Part shown: in pieces, positions 45,974 to 55,480 of the stretch
Layout: each line of letters opens with the position of its first letter
Numbering within the stretch: position 1 is the first letter of the stretch
Assembly: GCA_030272155.1 (NCBI GenBank)
Contig: CP126191.1
Location: 7,524,501-7,588,500 of the forward strand
Reading direction: 5' to 3'
From: Tetradesmus obliquus
Taxonomy: Eukaryota > Chlorophyta > Chlorophyceae > Sphaeropleales > Scenedesmaceae
DNA length: 64,000 nucleotides
Program-made: the position numbers and the translations under genes
Notes under the pieces: generated by a model
Told to the model about the DNA's origin: nothing
Database searches by the model: none
What the model saw: the letters and a program-made list of their open reading frames with translations, nothing else

Positions 45974-47706
45974 ATGAGGCCCCTCACTGAGGAGGTAAGC
46001 AAAGGCACCTCTGCTTCGTACAAGGGCTTGCCTTAGTTACAAGCTGAAGCAATTGTATACATGTACGGTAGTTTATCTCCTGTTGAACGCGTCCGACCGT
46101 GTTTTGCCCATGTGGTGTCAGAGCTGGGGCCCTAGGCCTGCTGCTCACAGAACTGGACGTTTGTTGTGTTGCGGGTCCACTGCTGTCTTGCAGGAGACCA
46201 AGATGGTGTTCGAGAAACTATATAAGTTCATTGGCAAGGACATCAAGAGCATGATTGAGCGGCCTGACGGCCGCTACTGCCTGCGCCTGCACAAGAACAA
46301 GGTGTTCTATGTCAGCGAGGCCCTCATGAAGAAAGCCACAAACGTGAGCAGCAGCCATGTGTACAAAGCTGTACACATGCCACGCTATCTTACTTCTAGC
46401 GCAGCTCTGGGGCTACCAGATGCTGGTCATTTGAAGCAGCAGATGTAGGATTGCCCGAGCCTGACAGCACCTCTGCCACAAGCAGTTGCTGCAACCAAGG
46501 TGTCTGTGCAGTTTTAAGCTGCAGTAACATAGCGCCATAGCTATCACAGTGATGCAGTGCTGAGCGGGCCTGCCAGCAATGGCAAGACTGCAAGATCGTC
46601 TATCAATCAATAACATTTGTCATCTGCCTTTGCCTGCCTGCTCTGCGTCTGCCTGCTTTGCCTGCTCTGCCCGTCTGCGCTGCCCTGCCTGCCAGATTGC
46701 GCGTGACAAGCTGGTGAGCCTGGGCACGCCAGTGGGCAAGCTCACGCACTCTGGCAAGTTCAGGCTGACCATCGGCGCACTGGAGCTGCTCAGCCGCTAC
46801 GCTAAGCACAAGGTGAGGAGGCTGCAGGCGTTTAGCTACGGTACGGCTGCCAAGGGCTTGAAGTTGGTGTGCTGGAACATTGCACCGTATGTTTGCGGAT
46901 CTGTTTGTGGCTGGACGTGATCGTGAAGATGGGGGGATGACATGTTGATTGTCCATCTACAGAGTGCGGCAGCTCTCACAGCTCATCAAGTACGTGCAGT
47001 ACAGTTGATGGCAGCTGTGCCTGTTGTCATTGGGACAGCTTGTGTTTGCTGGGTCAAGGACGACACACTACTGCACTTGATACCTGAGAGTGCACACATC
47101 TTTTCATCTTTCCACTGAGGCCCAGGTAGCTAGCTTGTGTTGCAGACATCTGTTGTGCTTTATTTTGCTCCGTCCTATGATGAAAGAAAGATAGTCTTCA
47201 GTCTTCAACCTGAATCATAAATGAAGAACTACATCTTTCTCCAGCTGAGGACCGCTATCTGTGTGGGCCTGTGTGTGCAGTTGTCTGGTGTCTTAGTTCT
47301 CGTTGGGCGATGTACGTGCCATGTTCAGCCCCTTGTGCTGCACTGTACTGGTGCTGGCTATGCAGTGGTCCTGCAGCCATCAACTTCCTGTGATGCTGAC
47401 ACTTGTGCAAAAATTGCTGCTGCTTGCCTTGCCCCTTCTCTCTCCCCGCTGCAGGTGTGGCTCAAGCCCTCTGCAGAGATGCAGTACCTGTACGGCAACC
47501 ATGTGGTCAAGTCAGGCCTGGGCCGCATCACAGAGAACACGCCTGCCTACACTGGCGTGGTGGTGTACAGCATGTCTGACATCCCCCTGGGCTTTGGCCT
47601 GAGCGCGAAATCCACCAATGAGTGCAGGAGCATGGAGCCAAGCGGGATTGTGGTGCTGCACCAGGCAGATGTGGGAGAGTACCTGCGCAATGAGGACGAG
47701 CTGTGA
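45974..47706 (+). CDS. NIP7: 60S ribosome subunit biogenesis protein NIP7
   Basis: Four exons: 45974-45994 (seven codons), 46194-46343, 46696-46812, 47455-47706; 179 aa, the family length, with phase-0 introns throughout. The N-terminal domain reads [66 protein letters not shown]. The C-terminal PUA domain contains [40 protein letters not shown] and [14 protein letters not shown]7 binds pre-rRNA and joins Nop8/FtsJ3-type factors in 27S/ITS2 processing in the nucleolus. The ATG at 45974 is chosen because MRPLTEEE is the conserved start. The last intron holds a candidate C/D snoRNA, and PUM3 is divergent at 409 bp. Confidence 0.95.
47172..47252 (+). ncRNA. Candidate box C/D snoRNA in the last NIP7 intron
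   Basis: In the sense of NIP7 the segment has C box ATGATGA (47177-47183), D box CTGA (47245-47248), an internal CTGA as possible D' (47210-47213) followed by AATGAAG as a weak C', and a terminal stem GTCC/GGAC directly outside the boxes. The size (about 80 nt) and the host gene are right. I could not match either guide segment to an rRNA site from memory, so the target is unknown and chance remains possible. Confidence 0.5.
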
Positions 47707-49071
47707 GGGACGCGCAATGTGTAGGCATGGTGTTATTTGGTGTTGAAAGTGCCATATGTGGTATGGCAGCCGGCTGTTTGCACGCTGTTTGCTGCTGCTG
47801 CTTGTTGCGCTGCAGCTGATGGCTGTGTGCTACACAGCGTTGGGCCTGGTTTTGGTGGACACAACTCTCTGTCGCGCTGTGCAGCAGCAAATGCTGCCAT
47901 GCCTGCGACATGATCACCATCTTCCTCCAAGCATGTGGCAACTGCTGCTGCAATGTCTGTGCAGCAGCCTGTCATGTCATTGTACATCACTTTAATCCAT
48001 CATCATGCCGCGTAGCCAGTCGCAGCCTGGCTGCGGCGCCTCTCCCTTGTGCTGCTTGGCCAACAGCCAACAGCATTGCATCGGGGTGTGCTCCTAGCGT
48101 GCCAAGTAGGTATGAATGCACAAGTACACAGCATACTCTTCTTTGCATTGTTTCTGGACTGACTTGGGCATGTTGCAGTATGCTGTATGCCCTACTGCCA
48201 GCATGCCATGCCGCAGCGGCACATCCGTGTGTGTCCTGTCCTGCTGCAGCGACTAGGTTTCCGCGTTGTCTGTGGTTCACAATATTTATGGCCAGGTGTT
48301 GTGTGCATGTCGTCGCAAGGGATGGGCAACTTGGCTGTGTCCTGTTGATCAGCAATCATTTACTGCTGTAGCAGGAGAATGGGCATGTGCAGTGGCACGC
48401 GCCCTTGTCAGCGTGCAACATGATGCCATTGGACATTGGTTCCCAGGTGCATCTTGTAACAGTCAATCATCATTGCAACCCTGTTCGCGACGTCCTCACT
48501 GGCAGGTTTAACTAAAAGTATCAGATATGATCCACGTACAACGGTGCGTGTCTGCCTAGGGCGAGCAGTGGCTGTGGTGGATGTCAGCGCACTCTGCATG
48601 CAGAGGTGCGCACAGCCGTAACACCCCCCCCCCCCGCCCCCCTTCTTGAAGGTTCCCAAGGACTGCAATTGGTTGGAACACCAAAGGAACAGCTTTTCCG
48701 GCAAGCCCTTCCTTCCTATACACCAGCCTGGGCATGCTACCAGATGAGGTCCGGTCTCTGCCTCTGGCAGCGGCTGCAGTTTCCAACCCAGTATCCTTGC
48801 AAAGGCTACACAGGATGCCGCATCCACAGCGGCTGTGAGCTTACCAAACTATCTATTGACTATCATGCTCAAAGCATCCAGTTATGCACCTTGCTTCATT
48901 GCTGCACCCGTAACCATCAGTGCGTCGAAAACATCAGCCAAATCAGTGCTCACATCACACAGGTGTTATGTACAACACAGCCCACCATGGAGCTGCCTAC
49001 AAGCGTTTGTGGTGCGTTGCAAACAGACTGCTTATACCACTTGTGCACATCCGCCGACGCCGCTGCAGTTC
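47707..49071. other. Intergenic; contains a poly-C run
   Basis: No gene is supported between the NIP7 stop and the 3' end of the DHHC gene. A nearly pure cytosine run of about 20 bases lies at 48623-48642. Confidence 0.45.
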
Positions 49072-50094
49072 TCAGCAGCAGCTGTACATGCTGTTGTCCC
49101 ACCAGTTGCCGCCGTCACCGCCTGCCACACCTTGCAGCTGCCAGCTCTCTACTAATGTCTCGTAAAGCTGCCTATCACACACGAAATTGTACAGGTTCTG
49201 CACCACACCCCTGTCAAAGGGCGACCTGTGCGTCACAGGGCGCCCCATGTCCTGCAAGCTGGCTGGGTGATGCCTGCAGCCAGACAGCACCTCATACGTC
49301 TTCCAGTTGCCCAAAATCAGAAACGTGTGGAATGCCAGCAAGCTGAACATCAGCAATGCTGCGAACAGCACCAGCACTGCAAATCCTGCAACTGCTACAT
49401 GCTGCTGCCAGCTCCAGGCGGAGTGTGCTGCATGGCGCACCGCAGTTAAGGCATGGTGCATGCCGTACAGGCACACGCTGGTTTGGGATACCAGGTACAA
49501 GTAGAACCAGCCATGGTTGTGTTGGCCCACATCGCCGCCAAGCCAGTAACAGTGGTGGTCAAAGCCCCTGACACAGATACCACAGGTGCGACAGTGATGC
49601 ACCCTGATTGTGTGCCTGTTGAGACAGGCACACTGCCTGCTGCTGTGTTGGCTTTGGCTGGTGCTGCCTGCTAGTGAGCACAGGGTGGGTCGATCCTCTG
49701 TGTTGGTCTCTATGTCATCAGTGCTGGATGCCAGTACTGTCACGCACACCACGCCACGCCCGCTGCTCAGCTGTTTGCCGATGGATGAGGGTGTAAGGCG
49801 CCTGTTGCCAACAGGCATCAACAGAGGGGAGCTGAAGATGGTGTCTGTGCCGAGCGCTGCATCGTGCAACTTGCTGCGGTGTCTAGCTGTGAAGTTGAAC
49901 AACGTGGTGTAGAGTACTGCGTTGACTGCCAGCAGCGCCAGCAGATGCTGCACTGCCGCCCATCCGCTCTGCTGCCACGCCCTTGCGATGTCTGTGTCCA
50001 GCAGGCTCACTATGGTGTAGGCGCTGCAGCCATGGATGCCATACCATGCAAGTAAGAGCACGTACTTGTCTGTTGCAGTTGTGATGCGCTGCAT
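49072..50094 (-). CDS. DHHC-type palmitoyltransferase-like membrane protein (intronless)
   Basis: A single open frame of 340 codons. Two membrane segments lie near residues 11-32 and 44-67. A cytosolic DHHC cysteine-rich region follows (HHCRTCGICVRGFDHHCYWL, with DHHC at about 179-182), then two further membrane segments (WFYLYLVSQTSVCLYGMHHA and FAVLVLFAALLMFSLLAFHT). The protein ends MYSCC. The family S-acylates proteins at Golgi, ER or plasma membrane through the DHHC cysteine. Oddities: the usual DHHCPWVxNCVG reads DHHCYWLGGDVG, so the Pro and one zinc-binding Cys are replaced; the first CxxC pair is also irregular (CAC). It may be a divergent but active enzyme, or a pseudo-enzyme. It is the only multi-membrane gene here without introns. 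Confidence 0.8.
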   Translation of the reverse strand: MQRITTATDKYVLLLAWYGIHGCSAYTIVSLLDTDIARAWQQSGWAAVQHLLALLAVNAVLYTTLFNFTARHRSKLHDAALGTDTIFSSPLLMPVGNRRLTPSSIGKQLSSGRGVVCVTVLASSTDDIETNTEDRPTLCSLAGSTSQSQHSSRQCACLNRHTIRVHHCRTCGICVRGFDHHCYWLGGDVGQHNHGWFYLYLVSQTSVCLYGMHHALTAVRHAAHSAWSWQQHVAVAGFAVLVLFAALLMFSLLAFHTFLILGNWKTYEVLSGCRHHPASLQDMGRPVTHRSPFDRGVVQNLYNFVCDRQLYETLVESWQLQGVAGGDGGNWWDNSMYSCC

Positions 50095-50608
50095 GGCAAC
50101 TGCTCTGCTGGCTGCTTCCCTGGATGATTAGTGTTGCTGATGTGTCCTGTACTCATTCAACGTCAGCTGAACGAGAGAAGCATCTTCAAGTGAAGCTCGC
50201 TTGTGAAAGCTGGCAGAGAACTTGGAAAGATGGTCCTGTGTAGTGTATGTATCAGTATGACATATGTCTGGCCAGGTCGGACAAGGTCAAACTTCTGTGT
50301 GCTGTTGTCCTTCAGCTGCTTCCATGGCGCAAACCAGGTACCGTCAGGGTCTGGCTGCAAACACCCAAACAAAAGGACCACACTCCGTGACGTACAAGCA
50401 GAGGCATCAAAGACGAGGACAGTGCCTGGTCAGCAGTGCTGGTTAAGGGCCTGACGAGACGTGACATGACAGGCACTACGATCAAGCTTGCTTTTGTACC
50501 CACTGATGCAGCAGTGGTATCAGTACAACATACAGATTTAGATGCACTGCGACGAACACGATTGGCGCTGTCAAATCAGATAAACTTTTGTGTCGCAACC
50601 GGACTGCA
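50095..50608. other. Upstream region between divergent DHHC and lumen-protein genes
   Basis: About 514 bp lies between the two start codons. A minus-strand frame at 50265-50355 (PDPDGTWFAPWKQLKDNS) follows a good acceptor, tgtttgcag, and might be an isolated exon, but I could not place it in a gene. Confidence 0.35.
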
Positions 50609-52207
50609 ATGCGTTGTCTGGCTCCTCTAAACAGCAGATCCTGCTCGAGGTGCGCATTTTAGTGCTTTAAATCTGGCACGGACGTAGGTAGTTCTGTATG
50701 TTTATCTACCAATTGGTGGTGGTGGTCATGCTGCTGCTCTTGCTGCAGAACGGCCTGTGCAAGGCAGCCATACATTGTGGCCTGGACCACACCACGTTGC
50801 AAGCAGCAGCAACATCAGCAGCTTGGAGTAGCATGCGCAGCTAGCAGAAGAGCAGGCTGGGCCGACTTGCAGAGCCCGGCAGCAGTTGCAGCTGCAGCAC
50901 TTGCAGCGTTGGCGTTGCAGGCATCAGCAGCAGCTGGTGTGCTGGCACAACCCATCAGCAGCTCATTGGCACAGCAGGTATGGTGTTTTGTGTCAGCGAC
51001 TGGCGGTGGCTTCTTGCCTGCATACTACATGCTGGTGGGCATCATGCATGGCAGTGACATCCGCACATTGCCATGCCTGGCACTGAGCACCTCTTGCTGT
51101 GCACTCCACTGGCAGCGCGCCTGCTGAGCAGCATCGACAATCTACACCTTTGCGGGACACAAAGTCGACAAACCAACTTATCATCATTGGTTTGCTTGCT
51201 TGCAGGAACCCCAAACGCAGCAAACATGCAGCCTGCAGTCTCAGCCGCTGGCTGACCTAGCTGGGCTGTTTGAATCACAGAAAGATGACATAGACCCCTT
51301 CACCCTGTACGGGACCAACTTGTGAGTCGCGGGGGTACAGAACCACTAGCAGCTTGTGTGGGATGAACTTGAGCACCTGGTTAATCCCTGCGGCAGCGCT
51401 ATGGCTGTGTGTGCGGCAACATCAAAGCAAGCACCACTGCCAGCAACTATCAGCATGCAGTGCCGCTCTGCGCAAGCATGCAAGTCTTCATTTCTTATCT
51501 CTCACCGCTGCTGCTGCTGTGTGTGTGTGGTGCGCTGCAGCAAGAAGTACCAGATAGAGCAGATGGAGGGCGAGAAGGTGGTCAGCAGGAGCCGCGGCTT
51601 CACCGTGGACAGCTGCGTGTCTGCAGTGCTGGCCAGCCAGGAGACGCCAGAGTTCAACGGCCTGCCCACAGGAGAAAAGGTGCGCAGCACCAGCACAAGC
51701 AGCAGCGCGTGCAGCAGCTGTGGTGTGACACCCTTGGACGGCACTAGCAAACAGTTGTGTTTGTGTGCAGACTGCATGTGCTGAGTGAGAGCAAACGCAG
51801 CTGTCAGCAGCTGGACATGCGTTGATTGTGACTCTACCCCCGCAACACACACATGCGTGCATACTTCGCGCTGACAAAACAGCACCCAATTCACGACTCT
51901 TCTGGCGCCCTGCCACATTATTGCATGCCCTGCACCCGTGCATACGCACCCGCAGGTGCAGGCTGGCGACGGCCTGCTGTGCAAGCGCGCCACAGGCCCA
52001 GACCTAAACAAGGCCTGCAAGCAGTCCTGCGCCAGTGCTTGCGGCGATGCGCTGGCGCGTTACGAGGAGCGCATGTTTGCAGAGACTGGCTTTAAGCTGG
52101 AGCCGAAGGAGAGGGAGAGGGTGCTGCGCAACTGCAGGCACTCCTGCAGCTACGAGTGCACCAAGTCAGGCAAGGCGCACGACTTTGTGGTGCCCTACAG
52201 GCGGTGA
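50609..52207 (+). CDS. Probable thylakoid-lumen Cys-rich protein, function unknown
   Basis: Five exons: 50609-50649, 50749-50977, 51206-51321, 51541-51679, 51956-52207; 258 aa, all phases agreeing. The N-terminus MRCLAPLNSRSCSR is Arg/Ser-rich with few acids, as in chloroplast transit peptides. It is followed by ASRRAGW and a hydrophobic Ala-rich stretch ending in VLA, which together look like a twin-arginine (Tat) thylakoid-lumen signal. The mature part has DDIDPFTLYGTNFKKYQIEQ, SRGFTVDSCVSAVLASQE and a cysteine cluster, LLCKRATGPDLNKACKQSCA plus NCRHSCSYEC. The regular cysteines suggest disulfides. I do not recognise a named family. A TGTAA motif, the usual green-algal polyadenylation signal, occurs at 52214 and again near 52297. 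Confidence 0.75.
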
Positions 52208-54498
52208 GGCGGCTGTAATGGTCAGGTGCTGCCTGCAGCGTTGCTGCCTGGTTGTGGTGAGTTGTGCTGTTGGCGTGGCCTGTGCGATGCAGCTGGCTGT
52301 AATCATCTGCAGCGGCAGCGTCGTGTGCTGATGATGTGGTGTTGCTGATGCTTGTCGCGCAAGAGCTGCTCTCCTTGTGAAGAGCATGGCACGGTGCGCA
52401 TGGGCCACACTGCGGAGGTTACTGCTATTCAGCCTGCTGAGTGGCAGAGCACACATCCATGCACTCAACACAGGCAGCTCTGCAAGAAGGAGCTTGCATG
52501 CATGCTGCAAAGATGCATGCAGCTAGCAGAGCTGCTCAGCAGATGTACATTGCTTGCATGTTGCAGGCATGCCAGTTGCTACGTTTGCCTGGGTTGTGCA
52601 CTGTCGAGGGAGTTCTGCTGTGTGTGCTGCAGAAAGAGAGGTTGCCTTAAAGTCCTGTTCAAAGCCAGGTGCTGTACTTGGGCGTAAGGTTCATCTTTGC
52701 ATTGCCATGTTCATGGTGATTCACCCATGACAGCAGCACAGCTGTAAGTACTCATGGCCGATGTGTTTTTCTGTTGGACAAAGCGGTCGTCTGGGCGACG
52801 CATGTGTTTCGTGCTTGTGGCAGCAGCAACATGGTGCTCTTGGTATTTACTGCTTCTGCATTGCTAGTGCAATGCAATGGGATGGAGTTGATTGGAGTTT
52901 TTAAACAGGCTGCTGTGTCCCTACTCAGCAGTGCAACCCTATTCCACATGACAGCCGCATGCCCCTTGACCATGGCCGCGTTTCGAACCAATGGTTCATT
53001 GCACTGCCATTCAAGACAACTTCATATGTGTATGGCAGCTGCATAAATGCAAGGTCGGGCCTTGCCAGGCGTATGACAGCATGTGCTTATGCATGCTGGC
53101 TTTTCATGGCGGCAGTCACAAGCTGCGAAGACAGCTCTGCAACGTTGGTGCCAGCTCCCGGCCCAGCGACAGCAGCCGTTGCAGAGATGGTTGCATGGCT
53201 GCGCCGAAGTACAACACTGTAAATGAGCGCTGTTACATCGCTGCAGAGGTACCACTGCATGCACCTGAGAGCTGTTACCACGTTGAACGCGATGCAATAA
53301 TGCGGCACCAGCAGCACACTGTGGCATGCCACAGCATTTGCCGAGCGCAGATGGTGTTGAATGCATTTGGCTGCCATTGGGCAGCCCATCTGCACCATGC
53401 ATCGCTGCCAAGCCAGCCAGTGGCTGACTTCCTGCAGCTGTTGTAAAATACCAAACAGAAGAACATTTTGACCACCGTCATACTTGCAGTGGACAAGCTC
53501 AGAAAAGACATGTGCTGCAGACACAGCCGCCGCAACTTTGTGCACAGTGCCGCTTCCTGATGCAAAGTGGCAACAGCATGAGCCGTGCATGGTACACAGC
53601 TGCTTGCCATGAAACTAACGTCAGCGTAACTGTGTCGCTGTGTTCAACCAGCAGTTCAAGTACGCTGAAACTAATTGTGTGGATGGCAGCCATGAGCCCC
53701 ACCAGTGAGTGAGCACACATATGTGCTTACAGAGTCATGCTGTTGCAGGGCCTGACACATATCCTCAACACTGCTGCTGCTCAGGGCTGGCGCTCCATCA
53801 TTTAAGGTCCCCACCAACTCATCCACGCTCAACCAGGATGCCATACGACAGCTGAGAAGTGCATGCCAATCAGCCGTCTTGTAGACGCTGACATATCCAC
53901 TGCACCACTGTGCAAGCAGCACGACCCGCATGTGGAATAGCTGCGTGCACAGAAGCTCTGACACACACAGCAATGGCAACTCATCCATCGGACCCAAAGC
54001 TGCACTGCTGTTGAGATTGCACAACACAAACCAGAGGGGCAAGTTGCATGGTAAGGCGCCACTTGTGCAGTGGCCAGCAACCCATGCGGTAGACACATGC
54101 TGGCATCAGAACAGCTGCTGGGTATCCTCTGTGGCTGTGCCTGACACTTGCAGCACTGGCAAGGCCCAAAGCACCTTCAACAGGCACAACATGCTCTTGG
54201 TGTGAGGCACCAGCAGCTGCAACTACTGTCAACAGCACAGCTACAGACACTTCCCTGCCTGCTGAGCCAGCTTCCTGGCACGCGTTAGTATGCCCTGTAC
54301 TGCAGGTGCAGCTGACGGTGGCGCGGCTGTGATTCTCCCGCTGCTGCCCGGCGCAAGCACTGACACAGCAGCTACGCCTCCCTGCAGAGCACGTATTGCC
54401 ATCTAACTGGCTGCGCTGCAGTGGTGCTGCTGCCCTATGTGACAGATCAGCCTCCGCCGCACATGGTCAAGCATGCTGTCAACACACAATCGAGACCA
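52208..54498. other. No resolved gene; possible helical coding segments on the minus strand
   Basis: Minus-strand frames at 53087-53590 and 53671-54096 encode hydrophobic helical-looking sequence (for example MAAKCIQHHLRSANAVACHS and LPLLCVSELLCTQLFHMRVV). They could be exons of a HEAT-like protein, but I found no donor-acceptor pair that joins them in phase. I leave them uncalled. Confidence 0.25.
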
Positions 54499-54867
54499 TC
54501 AATCAAGGTCCAGAAAGTCCATGCGTGCCCGCATCGTGCCTTTGAGCCGCGCCTCCTCCTTCTCTGCTTTGATGGCTGTTCGAATCTCTGCCTCGCTGAC
54601 CTGCTGCAGCCCTGGCGGCACCTCCCTGCCTGGATCCACCTGGCCCATTAGCACCAGGTTCTCTCCCCGCAACAGATAGATGCCCAGGGGTATATCACTG
54701 TACAGGCTGCCCACAATGATGCGCTCCACAGCGTGCTCCAGCACCATGTTTGCAAACTGGTCGAAGGAGCGCAGCACGCCGATGATCTTGCGGCCGTCGC
54801 GCAGCTGGATGAGCAGCTTCTGGTCCAGCTCCTCCACCAGGGCGGTGCCTGGCGGCGGGTAGTCCAT
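54499..54867 (-). CDS. LSM1: LSM1, mRNA-decay Sm-like protein
   Basis: A single exon encodes 122 aa from MDYPPPGTALVEEL. The Sm1 motif is LDQKLLIQLRDGRKIIGVLR followed by SFDQFANMVLEHAVERI; the Sm2 motif is IYLLRGENLVLMGQVD. A short helical tail ends RMDFLDLD. This is the LSM1 subunit that sets the cytoplasmic LSm1-7 ring apart from the nuclear LSm2-8 ring; it binds deadenylated mRNA with Pat1 and promotes decapping. The frame stays open for another 46 codons upstream (from 55005), but that part is low-complexity Ser and LSM1 proteins normally start at MDYPPPG-like sequence, so I chose 54867. Confidence 0.93.
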   Translation of the reverse strand: MDYPPPGTALVEELDQKLLIQLRDGRKIIGVLRSFDQFANMVLEHAVERIIVGSLYSDIPLGIYLLRGENLVLMGQVDPGREVPPGLQQVSEAEIRTAIKAEKEEARLKGTMRARMDFLDLD

Positions 54868-55480
54868 GCTGCTGCTGCTGCTACTGCTACTGCTAATGCC
54901 CCAAGGATGGGATTCGAATGAGTTTGACTTGTGCTCAAGGTAGTTGTGTGACCTCAAGCTGCTGGTGCTGGGTTGTGTGAAGGGTGCGGCAGCAACAGCT
55001 GCCAATGTGCTGGAGGAACAGGTGGGTTGGGATGCTGCAAGTGGCGCAGCTGCAGGTTTGGAGAAAGGTATGATGTGGTGACTATCAGACGTGTGACGTG
55101 AGTATCCAGGCTAGTACAGACAAGTAGCAACGGCACCCACAGAGCTGCAGCTGAAAGTGCTGTACTGCTGCGAAGTTGAAGGGCCCGCAAAGCAGCAACA
55201 AACAACACTCGTTGATCAAAAGCAACGCATCTGAGCAGGTTGCATTGGACAAGGGAACGCCACCAGGACGAACACAGCCAAGGTAGGGTGCGAGTGTTAG
55301 CTTGGTGTTAGTAGCAACCAACTGCATCCCGTGTATGCAATTGTGCTTCAGTCGACGCTTATACAAGCTCTCAGTACAGCTGTTTAGCTTGCTATCGTGG
55401 TCCTCCTGACACGCGTCCTGAGCTTGCAGTGTTGCTTGATCTCCTGCTGCAGAGGCGCCAGTGCTTGATCATTCACTGCA
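54868..55480. promoter_or_regulatory. Divergent upstream region of LSM1 and the flavodiiron gene
   Basis: About 613 bp lies between the LSM1 and FLVA start codons. It holds both 5' UTRs and promoters. No particular element can be named. Confidence 0.4.

Noticed and set aside
53087..54096. Two minus-strand helical frames as a HEAT-repeat gene
   Set aside because: No in-phase donor and acceptor pair joins them, so a gene model is not supported.
54868..55005. Upstream in-frame ATG extending LSM1 to 168 codons
   Set aside because: The extra 46 residues are Ser-rich low complexity and LSM1 proteins normally begin at the MDYPPPG-type start.
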